9,804 nucleotides of DNA from positions 1 to 9,804 of the forward strand of contig CAUHHV010000041.1 in the NCBI GenBank assembly GCA_959606065.1. The letters run 5' to 3'. This document shows positions 1 to 4,884 of this stretch, piece after piece (positions within the stretch are counted from its first letter, which is position 1; every line of letters starts with the position of its first letter). A model generated the notes under the pieces. The model worked only from the letters and a program-made list of their open reading frames with translations. It did not search any database and was not told the DNA's origin. This stretch comes from an uncultured Collinsella sp. (GTDB taxonomy: Bacteria > Actinomycetota > Coriobacteriia > Coriobacteriales > Coriobacteriaceae). The position numbers and the translations under genes were made by a program.

Positions 1-55
1 GCGATTGGCGAAAATACGTTGGTGAAAATGGTGAAAAATATATTGACGCTAACAG

Positions 56-490
56 TTCCTCGAGGTCACGGGGCGGGGCGCCCTTTCGAGGGAGCGCGCC
101 ATGGACGCGCTGAGGGGCCGCATCGCGGCCGGCTCGGTCGTCGCGACCGACAGGGCGGCCGTCTACGTCAATGTCCTCGCGGAACTCGAGGTCGCCGCGC
201 ACGCGGCCTACGACCCCAAGGACCGCTCCGGGGGGACCATCAACCGGGTCAACGCCGTCCACTCGCTCCTCGGCGCCTTCATGGAGCCGTTCAGGGGCGT
301 GTCGACGAAGCACCTCGATGCCTACCTCGCCTGGTTCAGGTGGTGCCGGACCTTCATGGCGACCGATTCCGGCACCGCCGGGCGCACGGTCGCGCGGCAG
401 CTCGCGCACGGCGTCTGCAGGAGCCGCGTCCGCGACATGTTCAACGTGGAGCCGCCCTACATGGACTACTGGGCCGCGCCCGCCGCATAG
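56..490 (+). pseudogene. 5'-truncated IS1595-family (ISXO2-like) transposase remnant
   Basis: The frame is open from codon 56 to the TAG at 488-490, with a stop codon at 50-52 just upstream. An internal ATG lies at 101, but coding-like sequence (LEVTGRGALSRERA) runs on before it, so the ATG is not the original start. The C-terminal part of an ISXO2-like DDE transposase is recognisable. Counting from the ATG, VVATDRAAVY (13-22) is the second-Asp region. INRVNAVHSLL (47-57) matches the family's NRxE/N block, with Asn51 where many members have Glu. KHLDAYLAWFRW (70-81) matches the closing YL.EF..R block. Full members are roughly 200-350 residues, so the zinc-ribbon N-terminus and first catalytic Asp are missing. 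Five of 13 Arg codons are AGG, a codon the core genes here appear to avoid. It is almost certainly inactive. The family call is by motif reading. Confidence 0.72.
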
Positions 491-536
491 AGGCGGTAGA
501 ATGGTCGCACCGCGATACACGAGGAGGGGTGAGGCC

Positions 537-734
537 ATGCCGTCGAACATACCGGCCACGACGATCCGCATCGACCCGGAGGTCAAGAGGGAGGCCACGG
601 CCATCCTGGACGAGCTCGGCCTGTCCATGTCCACCGCCGTCAACGCGTTCCTCAGGGCGCTCGTCCGGGAGGGCGGGATGCCGTTCGAGATGAGGGTCAA
701 GACGCCGGCGCCCGACGGGGAGACGGCGAGATAG
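537..734 (+). CDS. RelB/DinJ-family antitoxin, apparently without partner toxin
   Basis: This 65-residue protein begins MPSNIPATTIRIDPEVKREA. Residues 8-50 follow the RelB/DinJ pattern: a ribbon-helix-helix start (TTIRIDPEVKREA), a helix ending LDELGLSMSTAVNAFLRALV, then GGMPFEM. In such systems the N-terminal part binds operator DNA as a dimer and the C-terminal tail wraps a RelE/YafQ-type mRNase. The tail here is very short (RVKTPAPDGETAR). The start at 537 is set by a GAGGAGGGG ribosome binding site at 521-529. The frame stays open upstream to 171, but that stretch overlaps the transposase remnant and looks non-coding. No toxin frame follows in the 199 bases before the response regulator. 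Three of six Arg codons are AGG and one is AGA, as in the transposase remnant. A TAGAAT at 497-502 could be a -10 element but has no clear -35. The family call is fairly sure; a role as free antitoxin or autoregulator is inference. Confidence 0.8.
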   Translation: MPSNIPATTIRIDPEVKREATAILDELGLSMSTAVNAFLRALVREGGMPFEMRVKTPAPDGETAR

Positions 735-830
735 CCGGCAGGTCGGCATGTCAATCCTGGTCTAACAGAGCCTTATTTAATCATTTGATCCCCGCGCCCG
801 CTGCGAGCGAGGGGCGATTCGAACGCTTTC

Positions 831-840
831 GTTCGCGAAC
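831..840. promoter_or_regulatory. Perfect 10-bp palindrome GTTCGCGAAC, possible operator
   Basis: GTTCGCGAAC is self-complementary. It overlaps a second inverted repeat, CGAACG-CTTT-CGTTCG (820-835). It lies about 95 bases before the response-regulator start, where promoter DNA of the two-component operon would be expected. The regulator that would bind is unknown. The site could instead be a chance feature of GC-rich DNA. Confidence 0.25.
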
Positions 841-933
841 AGTTCTGTCACCTTAATGCCGCGCGAGGCGCGCACCGGCGACTTCGCGGCAATAATGGCA
901 GTAAGACAACCAAGAGGGGGGGGAACGGAATCC

Positions 934-1605
934 ATGGCGCTGATCTATATCGTTGAGGACGACGAGCCCATTCGTCGCGAGCTTGCCGATATCCTTGCCC
1001 GTGCCGGTTTTGAGGTCGAGGCCTGCGAATCGTTCGAGCACGTCTCGCGCGATATTCTCGCTGCCGCGCCCGATCTGGTACTGCTCGACCTCACGCTTCC
1101 TGTCAAAGACGGCCAACACATCTGCCACGAAGTCCGTCGCGAATCCGAGGTCCCCATCATCGTCCTCACTTCGCGCACGACCGAGATCGACGAGGTCATG
1201 GCCATGACGCTCGGCGCGGACGATTTTATTTCCAAGCCCTATAGCGCCCGCGTCCTCGTGGCGCGCATCAACGCGCTGATGCGCCGCACCACGGCGGCAG
1301 GCGAGCGTAGCACCATGGTCCACAAGGGGCTGGAACTCGACCTCGCCCGCTCCGCGGTCACCAACACGGCAACCGGCGACAGCACCGAGCTCACCAAAAA
1401 CGAGCTGCGCATCCTCTCTCTGCTCCTGAGCCGCGCGGGCAAGATTGTCTCGCGCTCGGCCATCATGCAGGACCTGTGGGACTCCGATGCCTTCGTGGAC
1501 GACAACACGCTCACCGTCAACATCAACCGCCTGCGCACCACGCTCGACAAGATCGGCGTCAAGGGGTATCTGACCACGCATCGCGGCCAGGGCTATTCGG
1601 TCTAG
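934..1605 (+). CDS. OmpR/PhoB-type response regulator
   Basis: This 223-residue DNA-binding response regulator has its receiver domain at about 1-115. E8-D9-D10 form the acidic pocket, D52 (LLDLTLP) is the phospho-acceptor, T79 the switch Thr and K101 (ISKPY) the conserved Lys. A winged-helix effector domain spans about 130-223 (LTKNELRILSLLL, then VNINRLRTTLDKIG, and the wing TTHRGQGYSV). Length is normal for the family. The start at 934 is preferred because it begins directly at the first beta strand (MALIYIVEDDE) and has a purine-rich ribosome binding site at 913-923. The frame is open 26 codons further upstream, but that extension has no domain character. The kinase gene begins 9 bases after the stop, so the two are surely co-transcribed. 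The closest subfamily appears to be the BceR/VirR/GraR type, judged mainly by the partner kinase. The target genes are not visible here. Confidence 0.9.
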   Translation: MALIYIVEDDEPIRRELADILARAGFEVEACESFEHVSRDILAAAPDLVLLDLTLPVKDGQHICHEVRRESEVPIIVLTSRTTEIDEVMAMTLGADDFISKPYSARVLVARINALMRRTTAAGERSTMVHKGLELDLARSAVTNTATGDSTELTKNELRILSLLLSRAGKIVSRSAIMQDLWDSDAFVDDNTLTVNINRLRTTLDKIGVKGYLTTHRGQGYSV

Positions 1606-1614
1606 GTGCCAGCT

Positions 1615-2658
1615 ATGTCGTTTGGCAAGTTCTTTAAAGATGCGCTGTTGCCCGTCGCCGTGTGGACGTGCGGCGTGCTGCTGAGCTGCTTTGTGCTGAC
1701 GGTTGCCGGGGCCCCGGCATCTATCGTGGTCGTGGCGGTCGGTGTGTCCTTTATCTTTGGCATGCTCGGCATCGTGATCGAGTACGCGCGCCGTCGTCGA
1801 TTTTTGCACCAGCTGGAGCGCGCGGCCGAGGAGCTGGAAAGCCCTGCGTGGGTGCAGGAGATGGTGCAGTGTCCGACCTATGCCGAGGGCGAGCTCGAAT
1901 ACGAAGTCCTGCGCCGCGTGGGCAAGGCGGCTTGCGATGAGGTAGCGGAAGGGCGACGTCAAACCGACGACTATCGCGACTATATCGAAAGCTGGGTCCA
2001 CGAGGCCAAGTTGCCCCTGGCGGCGGCCCATCTGATTCTTGAAAACCTAGACGGCAGCGAAGACGACCTGTCGCGTGTGGATGACCTGGGTCGCGAGCTG
2101 GCTCGCGTTGAGCGCTATATCGACCAGGCACTGTACTATGCGCGCTCGGAAGTCGTGGAGCGCGATTACCTGATTCGCCGCTGGGATCTCAAGACCTTGG
2201 TGACGGGCGCGATTAAGGCCAACGCGCGCGAACTCATTGCAGCGCACGTGGCTCCGGTGTGCGAGAACCTTGACTTCGAGGTCTTTACCGACGAAAAATG
2301 GCTCGAATTTATCCTGGGCCAGCTCATTCAGAACAGCATTAAATATGCGCGCGAGGACGGCGCGAAGATCGTGTTTTCGGGCGCGTTGTTGGACGAGGGC
2401 CTGGCGAGCGAACGCATCGAGCTCACCGTTGCCGACAACGGCTGTGGCGTGAGCGCGGCCGACCTGCCGCGCGTGTTCGAGAAGGGCTTTACCGGCGACA
2501 ACGGCCGCACCACCAAGCGCGCAACGGGCATCGGCCTCTACCTGGTGGCGCGTCTGTGCTCCAAGATGGGCATCGACGTCACCGCAGCATCCGATCCCGG
2601 CGAAGGCTTTGTCGTAACGTTTGCCTTCTCAACGAACAAGTTCCAATATTTCGAGTAA
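1615..2658 (+). CDS. Short two-TM sensor histidine kinase, BceS/VirS-like
   Basis: This 347-residue membrane histidine kinase has two hydrophobic segments at about 12-33 and 36-57. Only a few residues separate them, so there is almost no external sensor domain, as in the intramembrane-sensing BceS/VirS/GraS group. The dimerisation and phosphoacceptor region is at about 117-180, with H129 in SWVHEAKLPLAAAHL. The ATP-binding domain follows: N box QLIQNSIKYA (N240), G1 DNGCG (274-278), F box FEKGF (289-292 region) and G2 GIGLYL (305-310). All catalytic parts look intact. The ATG at 1615 has an AGGTG 6 bases upstream. A GTG at 1606, directly after the regulator's stop codon, would add three residues. 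It presumably phosphorylates the adjacent regulator. BceS-type kinases normally sense drugs through a BceAB-type ABC transporter. None is encoded here, so the input signal is unknown. Peptide antibiotics or envelope stress are plausible by family. Confidence 0.88.
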   Translation: MSFGKFFKDALLPVAVWTCGVLLSCFVLTVAGAPASIVVVAVGVSFIFGMLGIVIEYARRRRFLHQLERAAEELESPAWVQEMVQCPTYAEGELEYEVLRRVGKAACDEVAEGRRQTDDYRDYIESWVHEAKLPLAAAHLILENLDGSEDDLSRVDDLGRELARVERYIDQALYYARSEVVERDYLIRRWDLKTLVTGAIKANARELIAAHVAPVCENLDFEVFTDEKWLEFILGQLIQNSIKYAREDGAKIVFSGALLDEGLASERIELTVADNGCGVSAADLPRVFEKGFTGDNGRTTKRATGIGLYLVARLCSKMGIDVTAASDPGEGFVVTFAFSTNKFQYFE

Positions 2659-2680
2659 CGCACGCGGCAGACGTCCGCCC

Positions 2681-2726
2681 AAACAAAAACGTGCCGCCCC
2701 AACCGGGGCGGCACGCTATTTTTCTA
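2681..2726. terminator. Bidirectional intrinsic terminator between convergent genes
   Basis: A perfect 11-bp GC-rich stem (2690-2700 with 2705-2715) closes an AACC loop. Read on the plus strand it is followed by CTATTTTTCT. On the minus strand it is followed by TTTTTGTTT, from the A-rich run at 2681-2689. It therefore serves the kinase operon, whose stop is 32 bases upstream, and also the convergent stress-protein gene, whose stop is about 145 bases away on the other side. Confidence 0.9.
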
Positions 2727-2745
2727 TCAGCCAACTCGTTGAAGT

Positions 2746-2852
2746 AAGGCTGCGAAGGCCGCGAGGCCGGGAGGGGTTTCCTAAGGGCACATCCCGCAGC
2801 CGCAACGCGGCGAGGACGTCGGCGTGATAACCCCGCAGGCCTTGCGCCGACG
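2746..2852. other. GC-rich tract with alternative stems in the stress-protein 3' region
   Basis: There is no convincing coding frame here. Several complementary segments are visible. AAGGCTGCG (2746-2754) can pair with CGCAGGCCTT (2834-2843) with one bulge. GGCTGCG (2748-2754) can alternatively pair with CGCAGCC (2795-2801). GCCGC-AAC-GCGGC (2799-2811) forms a small hairpin. CGTCGGCG (2817-2824) pairs with CGCCGACG (2845-2852). The tract lies between the stop codon of the minus-strand gene and the shared terminator, so it should be part of that gene's 3' untranslated RNA. Function unknown. Confidence 0.4.
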
Positions 2853-2861
2853 GGAAGGAAC

Positions 2862-3299
2862 CTACTTCACGACCAAAATGTCGCAGTCGGTATTGCGCAG
2901 CAGGAACGTCGAAATCGAACCCAGAAGCGCATACTTGATCGAGGACAGGCCGCGAGCGCCGCAGAGCACCAGGTCGGGCTTGACCACGTCGAGCATCTCG
3001 TCCTTGAGTGTCTCGCGAATGCGGCCGGCGCGAATCATGACCTCGACCTCGGGAATATCGGGATTGGCCTTGGCCTCTTCGAGCTGCTTGGCGATGGAGT
3101 TCTTAAATGCCTCCTCTAGGCCGTTGACCAGATCGACCGGATAGGAACCGGCGCTCTCGAGTGCCGTGGAATCGATAACGTGGCCGATGATCAGCTTAGC
3201 GCCGTTGTTCGCGGCGACTTTGATGGCGCGTGCGAGCACAAAATCCTGCTGCTCAGTACCGTCGAGTGAAACAAATACCTTGGTGTAGCCCTCGTTCAT
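2862..3299 (-). CDS. Universal stress protein (UspA family), ATP-binding type
   Basis: This is a single-domain Usp of 145 residues, the usual length. It opens with the family's first strand (TKVFVSLDGTEQQD, with D13 at the nucleotide site). It has the full ATP-binding signature G-2x-G-9x-G-S (G114, G117, G127, S128, in GARGLSSIKYALLGS) and ends with the standard last strand DILVVK. This marks the ATP-binding, MJ0577-like class rather than the non-binding UspA class. It is cytosolic and probably dimeric; members modulate survival under starvation, hypoxia or other stress, but the exact role here is unknown. The start is fixed by a strong AAGGAGG five bases upstream on the minus strand. It is transcribed alone, divergent from uppP and convergent with the sensor kinase, ending at the shared terminator at 2681-2726. 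Confidence 0.93.
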   Translation of the reverse strand: MNEGYTKVFVSLDGTEQQDFVLARAIKVAANNGAKLIIGHVIDSTALESAGSYPVDLVNGLEEAFKNSIAKQLEEAKANPDIPEVEVMIRAGRIRETLKDEMLDVVKPDLVLCGARGLSSIKYALLGSISTFLLRNTDCDILVVK

Positions 3300-3392
3300 G
3301 GTTTCCTCCTTGGTCTATCGCACGGGCGCGGGGCTCGTGCGTCGGGCGGGCGCGGGTGCGTTGACCGCCGGACACTTTATCTTGTTGCAGTT

Positions 3393-3415
3393 ATACCCAA
3401 GGATTTCGGTTTAAC
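3393..3415 (-). promoter_or_regulatory. Possible promoter of the stress-protein gene
   Basis: On the minus strand the sequence reads GTTAAA, 11 bases, GGGTAT, then AAC. GGGTAT is a textbook -10 for general-stress sigma factors (SigB/SigF type), and GTTAAA is near their GTTT-type -35. The 11-base spacer is shorter than usual. The overlapping TATAAC could also be a housekeeping -10, without a good -35. It lies about 95 bases before the ATG. Confidence 0.3.
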
Positions 3416-3417
3416 TG

Positions 3418-3447
3418 CTCGCAATTCTGTGAACGGGCGAGTTTTTT
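3418..3447 (+). terminator. Weak terminator- or attenuator-like hairpin before uppP
   Basis: CTCGC (3418-3422) pairs with GCGAG (3437-3441) around a 14-base loop, and six T residues follow (3442-3447). The 5-bp stem is weak for an intrinsic terminator. If uppP transcription starts further upstream, it could attenuate. Otherwise it may be chance. Confidence 0.22.
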
Positions 3448-3536
3448 GGTAAGGGTAGGCGCCGTCGCACCGCCAACGGTTGATAATGGGACATCGCCCG
3501 CATCGTCCGCAGAACATCTACCGGCGGGTGTCTAAC

Positions 3537-3543
3537 GAGGGGG
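3537..3543 (+). promoter_or_regulatory. Ribosome binding site that supports the TTG start of uppP
   Basis: GAGGGGG sits five bases before the TTG at 3549. No comparable site precedes the upstream in-frame candidates at 3480 (TTG), 3486 (ATG) or 3528 (GTG). This decides in favour of the TTG. Confidence 0.6.
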
Positions 3544-3548
3544 TCCCT

Positions 3549-4529
3549 TTGGATATTATCGAGCTTCTAAAATCTGCCTTCATGGGCCTGGTCGAGGGCA
3601 TCACCGAATGGCTGCCCGTTTCGTCGACGGGTCACATGATTTTGGTGGACGAGTTCGTCAAGATGAACGTGAGCGAGACGTTCTGGAATATGTTCCTGGT
3701 CGTGATTCAGCTCGGCGCCATTCTGGCCGTCTGCGTGCTGTTTTTCCACGAGCTCAACCCGTTCTCGCCCAGCAAGGGCAAGGAGGGCCGTCGCGACACC
3801 TGGGTGCTGTGGGGCAAGATTGTGCTCGGTTGCATTCCTGCGGCGGCGATCGGCCTGCCGCTCAACGACTGGATGGAGGAGCATTTCTACAATGCTCCCG
3901 TCGTGGCGCTGGCGCTCATTGTGTACGGCGTGCTGTTTATCGTGATCGAGAACTGGCGCGCAAACAAGCGCGAGGAAATGACCGTTGCCGGTTCGTTTGG
4001 TTCGCGTGCTGTGGTGTCGGGTGGACGTCCCGCCGGTGCGCACTTTGCGGCGCCCGCCGCGGCTACCGCTGAGGATGAGGACGATGACGAGAACCTGGAC
4101 TTTGGTTCCATCGCCACGCTCGAGGACCTCAGCTGGAAGACTGCGCTGGGTATCGGCTGCTTCCAGGTGCTTTCGCTGGTGCCTGGTACGTCTCGCTCCG
4201 GTTCTACCATCATCGGCGGCCTGCTGCTGGGCTGCACGCGCTCGGTGGCGTCTAAGTTCACGTTCTTCCTGGCTATTCCTGTTATGTTTGGCGCAAGTGC
4301 GCTCAAGCTGGTCAAGTACTTTATTAAGGGCGGCACGTTCGGCACCAACGAGATCGCCATCTTGGGCGTGGGCTGCATCGTGGCCTTTGTGGTGTCGCTC
4401 ATTGCCATCAAGTGGCTTATGGGCTTCGTCCGCCGTCACGACTTTAAGTGCTTCGGCGTCTACCGCATCATCCTGGGCATCGTGGTGCTCGCATACTTCT
4501 TCGTTCTGGAGCCTATGCTCGGCCTGTAA
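3549..4529 (+). CDS. uppP: Undecaprenyl-diphosphate phosphatase (BacA/UppP)
   Basis: This integral membrane enzyme removes a phosphate from undecaprenyl diphosphate, so the lipid carrier can return to peptidoglycan and other wall-polymer synthesis. Raised levels give bacitracin resistance. The predicted protein has 326 residues if translation begins at the TTG, giving the family's usual start (MDIIELLKSAFMGLVEGITE). Catalytic motifs are intact: EGITEWLPVSSTGH (E16, E20, S25, S26, H29) and PGTSRSG (212-218, R216). Hydrophobic segments lie at about 46-66, 88-105, 117-134, 219-228, 236-256, 267-290 and 304-320. It is about 50 residues longer than E. coli UppP (273). The excess is a soluble stretch at about 145-190, Ala/Gly-rich and ending in an acidic run AEDEDDDENLD. 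It is monocistronic, divergent from the stress-protein gene, and ends at a strong hairpin. Function is confident; the role of the insert is unknown. Confidence 0.95.
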   Translation: MDIIELLKSAFMGLVEGITEWLPVSSTGHMILVDEFVKMNVSETFWNMFLVVIQLGAILAVCVLFFHELNPFSPSKGKEGRRDTWVLWGKIVLGCIPAAAIGLPLNDWMEEHFYNAPVVALALIVYGVLFIVIENWRANKREEMTVAGSFGSRAVVSGGRPAGAHFAAPAAATAEDEDDDENLDFGSIATLEDLSWKTALGIGCFQVLSLVPGTSRSGSTIIGGLLLGCTRSVASKFTFFLAIPVMFGASALKLVKYFIKGGTFGTNEIAILGVGCIVAFVVSLIAIKWLMGFVRRHDFKCFGVYRIILGIVVLAYFFVLEPMLGL

Positions 4530-4544
4530 CTTGGTTGACGCTGC

Positions 4545-4644
4545 GCGGCGGCCAGAGCGACAACTTGTCATTCAAAGAGGGCGACATGACCAGAAGGTCT
4601 ATGCCGCCCTCTTTTCATGCCAATTTGTTCGCTCTGGCCGCCGC
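4545..4644 (+). repeat. Near-continuous 100-nt hairpin enclosing the uppP terminator
   Basis: A perfect 15-bp arm pair (4545-4559 with 4630-4644) brackets the terminator. Between them the two strands stay largely complementary: 4560 with 4629, 4561-4563 with 4625-4627, 4565-4567 with 4621-4623, 4569-4571 with 4617-4619, then the terminator stem. By hand I count about 42 base pairs interrupted by single mismatches, two small bulges and one 2x2 internal loop. This is much more than an intrinsic terminator needs. Confidence 0.75.
4574..4615 (+). terminator. Intrinsic terminator of uppP
   Basis: AAAGAGGGCG (4574-4583) pairs perfectly with CGCCCTCTTT (4605-4614). An inner stem (4585-4591 with 4596-4603, one bulge) closes an AGAA loop, and the 3' arm ends in a T run. 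It starts 45 bases after the uppP stop codon. It is also the core of the longer hairpin 4545-4644. Confidence 0.85.
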
Positions 4645-4792
4645 TCGCTACCGTCGCCATGACATCGGCGGCTCCGTGATTGGTGCATTGGGCTCAGTTC
4701 ATTTGCACCAACGTGGTACAGACTGGCCTGACCCCCATTGCGTCAAATCTGCTGGGCCGGTCCGACGATGACGGACGGAGTCGTGGTGTGAT
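4645..4792. other. Intergenic DNA between uppP and the helicase, with a small inverted repeat
   Basis: This is the remainder of the 355-base gap between uppP and the helicase gene, and I see no convincing gene in it. The notable item is TTGGTGCA (4680-4687) facing TGCACCAA (4704-4711), a perfect 8-bp inverted repeat with a 16-base spacer. A short GTCCG/CGGAC pair lies near 4760-4776. The function could be an operator, a hairpin or part of a dispersed repeat; the sequence alone does not decide. Confidence 0.3.
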
Positions 4793-4823
4793 TTGCGTCG
4801 GTGTCCGCGCGGCTCGGTATACT
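4793..4823 (+). promoter_or_regulatory. Probable promoter of the UvrD/PcrA helicase gene
   Basis: TATACT (4818-4823) is a good -10. TTGCGT (4793-4798) is an acceptable -35, but the spacing of 19 bases is on the long side. Transcription would start near 4830, leaving a leader of about 55 bases with a small GCGCC/GGCGC hairpin (4842-4858). Confidence 0.5.
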
Positions 4824-4884
4824 GGTACGGCTCAAACTATGGCGCCGCCCGCAGGCGCGCCGTCCGTCAGATGAGGAGTCGCCC

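Noticed and set aside
101..490. Calling the 129-codon frame a complete small gene starting at the ATG at 101
   Set aside because: Coding-like sequence continues upstream of this ATG in the same frame, and the protein is only the C-terminal part of a transposase.
821..834. Possible LexA (SOS) box GAAC...GTTC upstream of the response regulator
   Set aside because: Gram-positive LexA sites need GAAC-N4-GTTC. Here the spacing is six bases, and no SOS gene follows.
735..933. Toxin gene after the antitoxin
   Set aside because: I read all frames of this 199-base gap and found no RelE/YafQ-like segment. The only open frame merges into the response regulator as an N-terminal extension without domain character.
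853..2031. Long open frame (392 codons) on the minus strand opposite the two-component genes
   Set aside because: It is antisense to two genes with complete domain motifs. Its product is rich in Arg, His, Asp and Gly without family features, typical of the reverse frame of GC-rich coding DNA.
4817..4823. GTATAC as a GntR/HutC operator
   Set aside because: It is part of a good -10 element (TATACT) of the helicase gene, lacks the flanking dyad symmetry, and sits over 4 kb from the GntR gene.
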